NCBI RefSeq assembly: GCF_028281565.1
Contig: NZ_JANQJQ010000021.1
Location: 248,001 to 312,000 of the forward strand
Direction: 5' to 3'
Length of the DNA: 64,000 nucleotides
Source: Seonamhaeicola sp.
GTDB lineage: Bacteria > Bacteroidota > Bacteroidia > Flavobacteriales > Flavobacteriaceae
Shown: piece by piece, positions 33,235 to 42,098 of the stretch
How positions within the stretch are numbered: position 1 is the stretch's first letter
How the letters are laid out: each line of letters begins with the position of its first letter
The notes under the pieces: generated by a model
What the model saw: the letters and a program-made list of their open reading frames with translations, nothing else
Told to the model about the DNA's origin: nothing
The model's database searches: none
Position numbers and translations under genes: made by a program

Positions 33235-34464
33235 TTATAATGTAGTCAGGTACCAAATGCTAAATCCTATTAAAAATAATATACCGCACCAACTTAATAC
33301 ATGCATCTTTTTATCAGGATGCCATTGCTTTGGGGTATGCTTTCCGGAGATCAATTTATAATTGATAATGGCATAAAACGGCGCTGTTATAAATGAAAGA
33401 ATCGTAGCAATCTTAACCAGTAGGCCCATTTCCGAAGCGAAAAAGAAAAAAATACAAATGGTACCAACGGCTAATAACAGGATCCATGCCAGGTAGCCGT
33501 GTTTATAATCCCGGTTAAAGAGTAGTTCCAGCGTTCTGTCCATGGCTCTTGGTGAAGCATCCAAACAGGTAAGTGTGGTACTGAACATGGTTGTAAACGC
33601 TGCGATACCAATTATAACATAAGCCCATTCCCCTAAGCTGGAGGTATACATATCAATGAGTTGCCCTGAAAAACTTCCGGCTGCATTACTAAAGGTCTCT
33701 CCCGTTCCAAACATCACCAGGCAACCTAACAGCACAAAGCAAATACCTAAAATCACGGTACCGATGTAACCGACATTAAAATCGAACAAAGCGGACTTAG
33801 ACTCGTATGCTTTATCGTCTTTTTGTTTTTCAACTGCCCACAACGAATGCCATACCGATATATCCAAAGGTGCCGGCATCCATCCCATAAAAGCAATTAG
33901 AAAAGCAATCTGGGTGGTTTCCTTTGGTAATACCTGAGTTAACGATATACCGGAACTATGACCGTACAATGCCATAATAACAGCCGAAACGGTACTTATG
34001 GATAAGATTACAATAATGATCTTTATTAAATGATCCAACAGTTTGTATTTACCAATAATGAGCAGCCCCAGGCAAACAATAAGTACAATGACCGTCCACG
34101 TTTTGACCGCCAGTTCAGCATCAAAACCCAAATTCCCAAATAAAGAAGAAGCCAGGCCGGCCGTTACAATAGTAACTGCGGTTTGAATGGTAAACATGGT
34201 GGCAAAAGTCAAAATATAGTAGGCAACCAGTACACCTTTACCTAATTTTTTATAGCCGTCTAATAAGCTTTCTCCTGTGGCGGCGGCATACCTTGGCCCG
34301 TACTGAAAAAACGGATATTTAAATAAATTGGCTAATAACAGGGCCCACAGCAGACCTAAGCCAAAATCGGCACCCGCCCGGGTAGATTGTACCAAATGTG
34401 ATACGCCAATGGCCGCTCCTGCAAACAGTAGTCCGGGGCCTAAGTTTTTAATTTTTGCGATCAT
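33235..34464 (-). CDS. Divergent NRAMP-family metal transporter
   Basis: This 409-residue protein has about 11 TM helices. It starts with LGPGLLFAGAAIGVSHLVQSTRAGA in TM1 and has MGWMPAPLDISVWHSL in TM6. Canonical NRAMPs have a DPGN motif in TM1 and an MPH motif in TM6, the metal-binding residues; neither is present here (AAIGVSH and MPAPLD instead). The fold is NRAMP-like but the substrate cannot be taken as Mn2+/Fe2+. It overlaps the upstream ECF sigma gene by 4 bp, forming an operon with GT2. Confidence 0.85.
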   Translation of the reverse strand: MIAKIKNLGPGLLFAGAAIGVSHLVQSTRAGADFGLGLLWALLLANLFKYPFFQYGPRYAAATGESLLDGYKKLGKGVLVAYYILTFATMFTIQTAVTIVTAGLASSLFGNLGFDAELAVKTWTVIVLIVCLGLLIIGKYKLLDHLIKIIIVILSISTVSAVIMALYGHSSGISLTQVLPKETTQIAFLIAFMGWMPAPLDISVWHSLWAVEKQKDDKAYESKSALFDFNVGYIGTVILGICFVLLGCLVMFGTGETFSNAAGSFSGQLIDMYTSSLGEWAYVIIGIAAFTTMFSTTLTCLDASPRAMDRTLELLFNRDYKHGYLAWILLLAVGTICIFFFFASEMGLLVKIATILSFITAPFYAIINYKLISGKHTPKQWHPDKKMHVLSWCGILFLIGFSIWYLTTL

Positions 34465-35009
34465 TTGGATTTCTGAATAATGTCAGCCAATAGTTTTTTA
34501 GCCCTTAATAATTTCACCTTGACATTGTTTATAGGCTCATTTAGCTCTTTTGAAATTTCTTTATAGCTCAACTCCTGGAAAAACCGCAGGTTTATAACCT
34601 TTTGGTAATGCGGTTTTAATTTTTTTATATCCCGTAATAATTTTGCTAAATGTTGCTCCGTAATTAATTTATCTTCAACGGAAGGCGATTCATCTAAAAT
34701 TTGAAGCACCGATTTTTCATCATTCGACATGATTTGAGAAATAGATTTCTTTTCTCTTCGTATGAGATCAATATGAATGTTTTTGGAAATGGTAATCAGC
34801 CAGGTTTTGAATTTATAAGATTCGTCAAAAGTCTCAATTCTGTCAAAAGCTTTGGAAAAGGTTTGAATGGCAATGTCCTCTGCATCATTTTCATTTTCAA
34901 CACGTTTTAACTGAAAACCATAAACGTCATCCCAAAAAGTATCCAGCAAGTAATTAAACGCTTTTTGGTCGTTTTCTTTGGCGCGCTTAATAGCTTCGTT
35001 TATTTCCAA
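34461..35009 (-). CDS. ECF-type RNA polymerase sigma factor
   Basis: This 182-residue sigma-70 family protein has region 2 at ~10-85 (NAEDIAIQTFSKAFDRIETF, FKTWLITISKNIHIDLIRRE) and region 4 at ~120-175 (YQKVINLRFFQELSYKEISKELNEPINNVKVKLLRAKKLL). No anti-sigma gene is adjacent: it overlaps a glycosyltransferase upstream (10 bp) and the NRAMP gene downstream (4 bp). Either its regulator is elsewhere or it is controlled otherwise. Confidence 0.9.
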   Translation of the reverse strand: MEINEAIKRAKENDQKAFNYLLDTFWDDVYGFQLKRVENENDAEDIAIQTFSKAFDRIETFDESYKFKTWLITISKNIHIDLIRREKKSISQIMSNDEKSVLQILDESPSVEDKLITEQHLAKLLRDIKKLKPHYQKVINLRFFQELSYKEISKELNEPINNVKVKLLRAKKLLADIIQKSK

Positions 35010-36112
35010 TGGTTAGGTTTTGAAATCAGATTGTTTATAAATATAGTTAATTGCGCTATAATTAAAAAAACTTCCAGAAAGGGGAGGAGCCACAACACAT
35101 CTGTTTCGTTTAATTTTTTAGCCGAGGGCCAGTAGACGGCATATTGGGTGATGAGCCTCAACAGGAACAACGCCAGCACCATTTGCCAATTAAAAAGTGT
35201 GGCGAATAATGCAATAGCCAAAGTCCAAAAAAGAAATTGCGTGCAGTAAATTAGGGTTAATAAGATTTTGTGTTTTAGTTTGTAGTGTTTTGCGGTTGAA
35301 ACATGCCGTCTTTTCTGTTTAAACCAATCTTTGAATGCGGTTTTAGGGTTAGAAGTGGTCATACTTCTTTTAGTATAGCAAACAGCTGTATTCTTTGTTG
35401 TGGCAATTTGGTTTACAAAGAGGTCATCATCACCGGAGCGTACCCGGATATGGTTTATAAATCCGTTAGCACTAAAAAACGCTTTTTTGGTATAAGCTAA
35501 ATTTCTGCCAACACCCATATAAGCCAAACCTGATTTTGCAAATGAAAAATATTGAATAGCCGTCACTAAGGTTTCAAACCTGACCAGTTTGTTTAAGAAT
35601 GAATTTTTAATTTTTGTGTAAGCACCATACCCCAAAACAATACTTTTTTGGTTACTAAAATAGGAGCTCATTTCCCGGATCCAGTATTTGGAAAGCGGCT
35701 TACAATCGGCATCCGTAAATAAAAAATAATCGTTTTCAGAGGCTTTAATGCCAAGTGTTAAAGCGTATTTTTTATTGCCCCAAAAGGCCTCCACATTCTT
35801 TACATCAACGATCTTAATGTTGTTGTGTTTCCTTTTGAAAGCTTCCATGACCTCCAGGGTGTTGTCATGTGAAGCATCGTTGATTAAAACGATCTCAAAG
35901 TCAGGGTATTCCTGTGAGACAATTGAGGGTAAAAAGTTTTTTAAATTTTCGGCTTCGTTTTTAGCACAAATAATAACCGAAACCGCAAGTTTTTTAACAG
36001 ATCGCTTTTTGGGTTTCGAAAAAGAAAACCGTCCGAAGAGCGCAAGATAAATGATTACTTGAATACTAACTATAACAATAAATGTATAGTAAATAAAATC
36101 AAGTAGGCTCAT
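35000..36112 (-). CDS. Glycosyltransferase family 2, membrane-bound
   Basis: This 370-residue protein has an N-terminal TM helix and a GT-A domain: VSVIICAKNEAENLKNFLPS, IVLINDASHDNTLEVM, and the DxD-type FLFTDADCKPLS. VRSGDDDLFVNQ and KQKRRHVSTAKHY of the QxxRW-like region follow, and C-terminal TM helices from ~290 on end the protein. This layout is that of processive or polyprenyl-linked sugar transferases. The acceptor is unknown; an envelope polysaccharide or glycolipid is plausible. It starts the operon with ECF sigma and NRAMP. Confidence 0.88.
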   Translation of the reverse strand: MSLLDFIYYTFIVIVSIQVIIYLALFGRFSFSKPKKRSVKKLAVSVIICAKNEAENLKNFLPSIVSQEYPDFEIVLINDASHDNTLEVMEAFKRKHNNIKIVDVKNVEAFWGNKKYALTLGIKASENDYFLFTDADCKPLSKYWIREMSSYFSNQKSIVLGYGAYTKIKNSFLNKLVRFETLVTAIQYFSFAKSGLAYMGVGRNLAYTKKAFFSANGFINHIRVRSGDDDLFVNQIATTKNTAVCYTKRSMTTSNPKTAFKDWFKQKRRHVSTAKHYKLKHKILLTLIYCTQFLFWTLAIALFATLFNWQMVLALFLLRLITQYAVYWPSAKKLNETDVLWLLPFLEVFLIIAQLTIFINNLISKPNHWK

Positions 36113-36118
36113 GCAGGG

Positions 36119-36322
36119 TTAGGAGTGTTGAGGTTCGTTACAATCGGCATATTGGTCCGGGGTTCTTCCGCAAAAACCACAGGTTTCCCCTTCTTTATTA
36201 AGCATTGGGTTCTGACTGGCACAGGTACCTGCAAATTTGCCATCTTTTTTTGCCCAAATTTTAATGGCTATGCCCGCAATGGCAACACCTAAAATAGCGA
36301 CTGTAATTAAAAAAAGTTTCAT
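36119..36322 (-). CDS. Small membrane or secreted protein (67 aa)
   Basis: This 67-residue protein has one hydrophobic N-terminal segment (LFLITVAILGVAIAGIAIKIWA) and a Cys-containing tail (CASQNPML, CGFCGRTPDQYADC). The CxxC could bind metal or form a disulfide. I recognise the type as a conserved flavobacterial membrane or secreted protein without assigned function. A good -7 box (TACCTTTG, 36337-36344) shows it has its own promoter. It lies directly before the GT2 gene on the same strand. Confidence 0.75.
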   Translation of the reverse strand: MKLFLITVAILGVAIAGIAIKIWAKKDGKFAGTCASQNPMLNKEGETCGFCGRTPDQYADCNEPQHS

Positions 36323-36336
36323 ATTTGAATTTTGTA

Positions 36337-36344
36337 CAAAGGTA
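36337..36344 (-). promoter_or_regulatory. -7 box for the small membrane protein/GT2 operon
   Basis: Minus strand TACCTTTG, 14 bp before the start codon at 36322. Confidence 0.6.
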
Positions 36345-36380
36345 ATACTTTTATCAATTATTCGGTTTAAATATAAGCAA

Positions 36381-36418
36381 CAAAAAGCCTCGTTTTAATT
36401 ATTAAAACGAGGCTTTTC
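36381..36418. terminator. Terminator of the sigma/anti-sigma operon
   Basis: AAAAGCCTCGTTTTAAT / ATTAAAACGAGGCTTTT is a near-perfect long stem beyond the anti-sigma stop. Confidence 0.9.
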
Positions 36419-36439
36419 AATATGAAGACGTTTTATAGC

Positions 36440-37228
36440 CTATTGCAAGCTTACTTCAGCTACTTTATTTTCCAAAGAGGCTATATCGTTACCACCTTTA
36501 GGTTCAATAGTTATGTTTAATGCCAGGGCGTTTTCCGCATAAGGGATATTGATCAACTGCCTGTCGGATTCACTTAAAATGCCTAAACTCACCATTTTAC
36601 CTTGTAATTCCGCCCAAATCTGATAGCATTGTTCTTCCGGTAATTCAGGTAAAGAAACCACATCGATCATAGAGGTTTTTTCTTTAGGATTAATATAGGC
36701 CACCGTTTTAAGGTCTTTCGCTCTTTCATTACCATTAATAATGTATTTTGCAGTTTCCGGATTGTTAAGCTTTAACAACTGGCGCATCACATTATCTAAC
36801 ATCTTGTTGTTTTGCTCAATATCATTTCGTAAATCAAAAATCTCATCAACAACAATTTGATTCTCTGCGGCAAGTTTTTGATTCTGGCTGTAGAAAAGAT
36901 ACGATGTACAGGCAAAAATAAGAGCAGCAACACTGGCTGCCACAGTATATTTATACCAGGGTTTTTTAGTGATACCGGTAGTCATTTTTACAACCGGAGC
37001 ATCATCCAGCGCTTCTAAAACATTATTTAGAATATGCTTAGGAGCTTCCACGGCGTTACTTTTGGCAACAATTTCCAGGTTGTGCTGTAACGTATTGTAC
37101 GCATTCTGCACTTCCGGATATTTTGAAATATAAGTTTCAACCATTTCCGTTTCGGCAGAAGTAGTTTCCCCAATTAGATAGTTTTCTAAAAGGCCAGAAT
37201 TTAAAAAAGTAGTTATTTTTTCATTCAT
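36440..37228 (-). CDS. Anti-sigma factor (RskA-like)
   Basis: This 262-residue membrane protein has an N-terminal cytoplasmic sigma-binding region (SGLLENYLIGETTSAETEMVETYISKYPEV; no HxxxCxxC zinc motif). One TM helix follows (YTVAASVAALIFACTSYLFY), then a coiled-coil stretch and a C-terminal RskA-type domain with LPEEQCYQIWAELQGKMVSLGIL. It would hold the adjacent ECF sigma factor until an envelope signal releases it. The sigma gene precedes it with an 11-bp gap. Confidence 0.9.
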   Translation of the reverse strand: MNEKITTFLNSGLLENYLIGETTSAETEMVETYISKYPEVQNAYNTLQHNLEIVAKSNAVEAPKHILNNVLEALDDAPVVKMTTGITKKPWYKYTVAASVAALIFACTSYLFYSQNQKLAAENQIVVDEIFDLRNDIEQNNKMLDNVMRQLLKLNNPETAKYIINGNERAKDLKTVAYINPKEKTSMIDVVSLPELPEEQCYQIWAELQGKMVSLGILSESDRQLINIPYAENALALNITIEPKGGNDIASLENKVAEVSLQ

Positions 37229-37239
37229 GACTTTATGTA

Positions 37240-37770
37240 TTAAGGATTGTAAATCTTTTTCAATTCGCGCAATCCAATTTTTAACCTCGATTTTATAGTG
37301 CCCAGCGGAATATCTAATTCATCACTAGCTTCTTGTTGGGTCATGCCCTCAAAAAAGAGCGCATTTATGACAATCTGATACTTTTCATCAATGGTTTTCA
37401 GATGCTTTTTCAGATCTAAAACATCCTGATTAATACTATCAGCTGTAAATTTATATACGACAGAAGTCTCAATTTGGACTTCTTTACCGGTTTTGTTTTT
37501 TAAAGACCTAACTTTATCAATGGCCGTATTATAAGCAATTCTGTATAACCAGGTAAATAATTTGGCTTTGCTGGAATCGTATTTTTTAGAATATCTCCAA
37601 ATTTTCACAAAACTTTCCTGAAGCACATCCTGAGCGGTCTCGTCGTCTGTTATTATCTTTTTGATAACACCATACAATGCATCCGAGTAGTTCTCATATA
37701 ATAAAGAGATAGCTTTTTTATCACCTGTCTCAAACAAATGCACTATTTCTTTTTCAATAGATGATATCAA
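37240..37770 (-). CDS. ECF RNA polymerase sigma factor (partner of the adjacent anti-sigma)
   Basis: This 176-residue protein has region 2 with NYSDALYGVIKKII, AQDVLQESFVKIW and KLFTWLYRIAYNTAIDKVR, and region 4 with VINALFFEGMTQQEASDELDIPLGTIKSRLKIGLRELKKIY. The closest type is the SigK/RpoE-like group, paired with RskA anti-sigma factors. A TACCTTTG -7 box lies upstream (37805-37812). The regulon is unknown. Confidence 0.92.
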   Translation of the reverse strand: MISSIEKEIVHLFETGDKKAISLLYENYSDALYGVIKKIITDDETAQDVLQESFVKIWRYSKKYDSSKAKLFTWLYRIAYNTAIDKVRSLKNKTGKEVQIETSVVYKFTADSINQDVLDLKKHLKTIDEKYQIVINALFFEGMTQQEASDELDIPLGTIKSRLKIGLRELKKIYNP

Positions 37771-37804
37771 GATAAATTAGGTTTAAGCGATGGGTTAATG
37801 ATAC

Positions 37805-37812
37805 CAAAGGTA
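37805..37812 (-). promoter_or_regulatory. -7 box of the sigma/anti-sigma operon
   Basis: Minus strand TACCTTTG, 34 bp before the sigma factor ATG. Confidence 0.6.
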
Positions 37813-37827
37813 GAAATTTCTTTGAGA

Positions 37828-38841
37828 TTACAAGATATTTACTTCGGCTTCCATTGAAATGTTGAACAATCTTTTAACGGTTTTCTGGATTAATTTCGAA
37901 AGTTTTAAAATATCGGAACCTTTGGCATTTCCATAGTTAACCAATACCAAAGCCTGATTTTTATGTACCCCATAATCTCCAAAACGTTTGCCTTTAAATC
38001 CGGCCTTTTCAATGAGCCAGCCTGCAGGAACCTTTACTTGGGTGTCTGAAGCCGGGTAACTTGGTATATCCTCAAAATTTTGAAGCAACTCATTAAACAA
38101 CGCTTTTGAAATTACCGGGTTTTTAAAGAAACTACCGCTGTTACCAATCTCATTTGGGTTAGGTAATTTACTTTCCCTAATAGCTATGACTGCTTTCGAA
38201 ATATCCTGAATAGTGGGGCTACCAACCCCCATTTTTTCCAATTCGGAAGTAATGGCTCCGTAATTGGTACTAAGTTGGTGCTTTTGTGAACTCAGTTTAA
38301 ATATAACACTGGTTATAATGTATTTGCCTTTTTCCTCCTGTTTGAAAATAGAGTTTCTGTATCCGAAATTGCAAGCTTCTTTTGTAAAAGTCTTTAGGGT
38401 TTGGGTTTCTACAGACATGGCTTCACAAGACACAAACGTGTCTTTTAACTCCACACCATAGGCACCGATGTTTTGAATAGGGGCCGTACCAACATTTCCC
38501 GGGATAAGCGATAGGTTTTCAACACCGCCAAAACCGTTTTCCAAACACCAAAGTACAAATTCATGCCAGTTTTCACCGGCTTTAGCTTTAACTATGGCCG
38601 ATTGATGGTCTTTAGAAATAATATCTATGCCTCTTAGGTTTATATGAATGACAAGGCCGTCAAAATCTTTGGTGAGCAACATATTGCTGCCACCGCCAAG
38701 AATTAACTTATTCGGGTAGGCTTCAAGCTTTAAAACGGCTTTTAATGCTTCAATATCTGAAACAGAAACAAAGTGTTTGGCATGGACATCAATACCAAAA
38801 GTATTGTAAGGCTTTAAAGATATGTCTTGCTCAATATGCAC
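37828..38841 (-). CDS. murB: UDP-N-acetylenolpyruvoylglucosamine reductase
   Basis: This 337-residue FAD enzyme makes UDP-N-acetylmuramate for peptidoglycan. Motifs: LKPYNTFGIDVHAKH, LILGGGSNMLLTKDF for FAD, LSLIPGNVGTAPIQNIGAYGVE, the GNSGSFFKNP active-site loop and PAGWLIEKAGFKG. The start is GTG at 38841, whose first base is the last base of the upstream aminotransferase stop (TAGTG), so the two are translationally coupled. Confidence 0.96.
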   Translation of the reverse strand: MHIEQDISLKPYNTFGIDVHAKHFVSVSDIEALKAVLKLEAYPNKLILGGGSNMLLTKDFDGLVIHINLRGIDIISKDHQSAIVKAKAGENWHEFVLWCLENGFGGVENLSLIPGNVGTAPIQNIGAYGVELKDTFVSCEAMSVETQTLKTFTKEACNFGYRNSIFKQEEKGKYIITSVIFKLSSQKHQLSTNYGAITSELEKMGVGSPTIQDISKAVIAIRESKLPNPNEIGNSGSFFKNPVISKALFNELLQNFEDIPSYPASDTQVKVPAGWLIEKAGFKGKRFGDYGVHKNQALVLVNYGNAKGSDILKLSKLIQKTVKRLFNISMEAEVNIL

Positions 38842-40031
38842 TAGTCTTTGTAAACTTTTAAGGCTTCTTTTATAATATTAACGGCTTTAACCAAACTTCT
38901 TCTGTTAAGTACGTAAGCAATTCTTATTTGGTTTTTACCGATGCCTTTGGAAGAATAAAATCCGCTGGCCGGTGCCACCATAACCGTTTCATTAGCAACG
39001 TCAAAAGACTCTAAAAGCCATTGGGCAAAGTGATCGGCATCTTTTACAGGTAGCTCGGCTATGCAATAAAAAGCCCCATTAGGCGTAGCAACTTTAACAC
39101 CGTCAATTTTATTTAACTCGGTAATGAGTGTATTTCTCCGGTTGATATATTTATTCTTTACCGCATCAAAATAACTTTGAGGCGTATCCAAAGCAGCTTC
39201 ACTGGCAATTTGTGCATAGGTTGGCGGACTTAGTCGTGCCTGGGCGAATTTTAAAACGGTTTGAACAATGGTTTCGTTTCTGGATACCAAACAACCCACT
39301 CTGGCACCACACATACTATAACGCTTGGAAACAGAGTCTATCATAATGGTATATTCGTCAAGGCCTTCCAATTCCAATATGGAATAATGCGAATGCCCAT
39401 CATAGGTGAATTCACGATATACTTCATCGGAAATTAAGAACAGGTCGTGACGCTTTACAATATCGGCCAATTGTTTTACTTCTTCTTCGGAATATAAACA
39501 TCCGGTTGGGTTTCCCGGATTACAGATCATAATGGCCTTTGTTTTGGGCGTGATCAGTTTTTCAAACTCCTCAATGGCCGGTAAAGCAAAATTGTCATCG
39601 ATCTTTGAAATAATCGGCACCACTTTCACACTTGCTGCCGTGGCAAAAGCAATGTAATTGGCGTAGAACGGTTCACAGATAATGACTTCATCATCTACAT
39701 CCATAATGCTTCCAAAAATAAAAGCAATAGCTTCGCTGGCACCGGTGGTTACAACAATGTCTTTATGAGATATATTTATGTTATGATACTCATAATAGGC
39801 GGCAAGCTTTTGTCTATAAGTTTCCGAACCTTCAGAACGTGAATATGACAAAACCTCTATAGTATTTTCTTTTACTGCCCGTAAAGCTACCTCCGGCGTT
39901 TTAATATCGGGTTGACCAATATTAAGATGAAAAATATGCTTACCGTTTTTTATAGCCTGTTCTGCAAACGGTACTAATTTTCGTATAGGAGACTCCGGCA
40001 TTAATTGCCCCTTTTTAGATATTGTTGGCAT
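38841..40031 (-). CDS. Pyridoxal-phosphate aminotransferase, class I/II
   Basis: This 396-residue fold-type I enzyme has GQPDIKTPE, YSRSEGSETYRQKLAAYY, VTTGASEAIAFIFG and NPGNPTGCLYSEEEV. The PLP Lys is in DSVSKRYSMCGARVG and the C-terminal Arg region reads NQIRIAYVLNRRSLVKAV. The family is the aspartate/aromatic aminotransferase group, and the exact substrate is not certain. It is in an operon with murB (1-bp overlap). An imperfect -7 box, CAACTTTG, lies upstream. Confidence 0.9.
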   Translation of the reverse strand: MPTISKKGQLMPESPIRKLVPFAEQAIKNGKHIFHLNIGQPDIKTPEVALRAVKENTIEVLSYSRSEGSETYRQKLAAYYEYHNINISHKDIVVTTGASEAIAFIFGSIMDVDDEVIICEPFYANYIAFATAASVKVVPIISKIDDNFALPAIEEFEKLITPKTKAIMICNPGNPTGCLYSEEEVKQLADIVKRHDLFLISDEVYREFTYDGHSHYSILELEGLDEYTIMIDSVSKRYSMCGARVGCLVSRNETIVQTVLKFAQARLSPPTYAQIASEAALDTPQSYFDAVKNKYINRRNTLITELNKIDGVKVATPNGAFYCIAELPVKDADHFAQWLLESFDVANETVMVAPASGFYSSKGIGKNQIRIAYVLNRRSLVKAVNIIKEALKVYKD

Positions 40032-40155
40032 CTAATTTTAATTTAATGTGCAAAGTTGAGAAAATTATCTTAAAGTTTTTTTAAAAAAGATGCTTAAATA
40101 GTTGGACTAATCAAAAGATTTGTAAATTGATTATATAAATGATACGTACCTTTTA

Positions 40156-41496
40156 ATGCAAAAGTTTTTTATTCTTTTTTTATTCTTTTTTTGTTCGCTT
40201 AATTTTTCATCAGCTCAGAACAGATTTATCATTCAAAACAAAAAACAATCAGACAAAATTGGCTTCAAACTCATCAACAATTTAATGGTGGTCCCTGTGG
40301 AAGTCAACGGGGTAGAGTTATCGTTTATTTTAGATACCGGTGTTAGTAAACCTATTATTTTCAATTTCTTAAATGTGTCTGATACGTTAAAGATAAAAAA
40401 TACGGAAACTTTCTTTATACGTGGGTTGGGAGCCGGAGAGCCCGTAGAAGCTTTAAAGTCATCCGGCAATATTTTTAGAATTGGTGATGCTATAAAACTG
40501 GATCAGGATTTATATGCCGTTTATGGTTTAGGGATGAATTTTGGACCCAGACTGGGCGTCCCTATCCATGGTATTATAGGTTTGGACCTGTTTAGAGATT
40601 TTGTGGTGGAGATCAATTATATATCAAAATACATTAAGTTGACAGAACCCCATAAGTATAAGTATAAAAGCTGTAAAAAATGTGAACGCTTTAACCTGGA
40701 GTTTTACAACGATAAACCCTATATAAATGGTAAAGTTTCTTTAAATAATAAAGTAATCCCTGTGAAGCTGTTGATTGATTCCGGAGGGAGTGACAGTTTA
40801 TGGTTATTTGAAGATGATTCATTGGGCATAGATTCAGGTGATAAATTTTTCAGGGATTTTTTAGGCCATGGTTTAAGCGGAAGTGTTTATGGAAAGCGTG
40901 GAAAAGCAGCCTCATTTTTGTTGAAAAGTTTCGAACTTAAAGAACCGAATGTGGCGTATCCCGATGCTACGTCCATTGTTTTTGCCAAAAAAGTTAAAGG
41001 TAGAAATGGAAGCATGTCAGGAAATATTCTAAAGCGGTTTAATATTATAATGGACTATAGAAATTCATTGATTACGCTAAAAAAGAATAAAAATTTTAAT
41101 GAAAAGTTCAGATACAACAAGAGTGGTATTGAGCTGGCTCATAATGGCGTTAGATTTGTTAAAGAGTACGAGGCGATCAAGTATAGATTTAATGAAAATC
41201 AGGGAAACAGCGCTAACAATGATGGGGTGCGAATAGTTTTTGACAGGCAATATAAAATGGCATTAAAACCTGCTTACGCTATTGTGGAGCTCAGAGAAGG
41301 GTCACCGGCGGAAAAAGCCGGGTTGCAAAAAGGGGATGTTGTTTTGTCAATCAATGGTAAATCCACGCACCAACTGTCTTTACAGCAAATTATGATCATG
41401 TTCTATGGCCATTCGGGAAAGTTTATGAAATTGAAGGTGGAAAGAGATACCCGTGTTTTAAGCTATAGTTTTAAATTAGAGAGTTTATTGGAATAA
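40156..41496 (+). CDS. Retropepsin-like aspartyl protease with C-terminal PDZ domain
   Basis: This 446-residue secreted protein has a signal peptide ending SSAQ. It has two retropepsin-like half-sites, FILDTGVSKPIIF (~55) and LLIDSGGSDSLWLF (~208), each with the catalytic DTG/DSG triad. A C-terminal PDZ domain (~370-430) reads LREGSPAEKAGLQKGDVVLSINGK. This arrangement is common in Bacteroidota but no substrate is established. Two half-sites in one chain would allow a monomeric protease. It is monocistronic and ends at a bidirectional terminator. Confidence 0.88.
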   Translation: MQKFFILFLFFFCSLNFSSAQNRFIIQNKKQSDKIGFKLINNLMVVPVEVNGVELSFILDTGVSKPIIFNFLNVSDTLKIKNTETFFIRGLGAGEPVEALKSSGNIFRIGDAIKLDQDLYAVYGLGMNFGPRLGVPIHGIIGLDLFRDFVVEINYISKYIKLTEPHKYKYKSCKKCERFNLEFYNDKPYINGKVSLNNKVIPVKLLIDSGGSDSLWLFEDDSLGIDSGDKFFRDFLGHGLSGSVYGKRGKAASFLLKSFELKEPNVAYPDATSIVFAKKVKGRNGSMSGNILKRFNIIMDYRNSLITLKKNKNFNEKFRYNKSGIELAHNGVRFVKEYEAIKYRFNENQGNSANNDGVRIVFDRQYKMALKPAYAIVELREGSPAEKAGLQKGDVVLSINGKSTHQLSLQQIMIMFYGHSGKFMKLKVERDTRVLSYSFKLESLLE

Positions 41497-41498
41497 AA

Positions 41499-41529
41499 AA
41501 AAGGCTTGAATCTTGGATTCAAGCCTTTA
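41499..41529. terminator. Bidirectional terminator
   Basis: AAAAGGCTTGAATC-ttg-GATTCAAGCCTTT lies between the convergent protease gene and the DUF1573 gene. Confidence 0.9.
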
Positions 41530-41548
41530 ATTTTTTAAGTATAAACGT

Positions 41549-41974
41549 TTACTGTTGTACTACACTTTTATTTCTCTTTTCAAGGATACTTGCCTTACTG
41601 GAATCAACCACCAAACCTTTGATTTTAAGGGCAACGGTTGGTGTGTTAGCATTAGAAATCACAGTAATGGTCTTTCTTATAGGATTTACTCTATTAGTGT
41701 CATACTTTACCTTGATCTCTCCGGTTTTACCAGGCATAATAGGCTCTTTTGGCTTTGAAGGGATCGTACACCCGCAAGATGATTTAACATCAGATATTAT
41801 AAGTGGGGCGTTTCCGGTATTAGTAAATTCAAAAACTCGAACACCATCAGATCCTTTCTCAATAGTGCCATAATCAATGGTTTCAGTTTTAAACTTTATT
41901 TCAGCTACTTTTTCCTGAGCCGTAACAGAAAAACTGATTAACCCGATAAATAAAATTGTAATTAAATGTTTCAT
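41549..41974 (-). CDS. DUF1573 domain-containing protein
   Basis: This 141-residue exported protein (signal peptide ending VTAQ) has the DUF1573 immunoglobulin-like pattern FETIDYGTIEKG-type start, FEFTNTGNAPLIISDVKSSCGCT, then PGKTGEIKVKYDTNR and a closing strand. DUF1573 is a common periplasmic domain of Bacteroidota with no biochemical role assigned; the SSCGCT Cys pair is conserved. Monocistronic. Confidence 0.9.
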   Translation of the reverse strand: MKHLITILFIGLISFSVTAQEKVAEIKFKTETIDYGTIEKGSDGVRVFEFTNTGNAPLIISDVKSSCGCTIPSKPKEPIMPGKTGEIKVKYDTNRVNPIRKTITVISNANTPTVALKIKGLVVDSSKASILEKRNKSVVQQ

Positions 41975-42048
41975 TTGTTTAAATTTTTTTTCCTAAAAAT
42001 GTCCAAAAAAATTGAATACATTACTCATTAGCTTTTGCTTTTATGTTT

Positions 42049-42075
42049 TTGTATTCGTGAATCTTCGATTTCAGG
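42049..42075 (-). repeat. Dispersed intergenic repeat, copy b
   Basis: Reverse complement TGAAATCGAAGATTCACGAA plus TACAA matches 5484-5508 in 23 of 25 bases. Confidence 0.6.
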
Positions 42076-42098
42076 AACTCACATAAATTTTAATCATT
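42074..42098. repeat. Dispersed 25-bp intergenic repeat, copy 2
   Basis: GGAACTCACATAAATTTTAA then TCATT, identical to 22449-22473. Confidence 0.7.
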
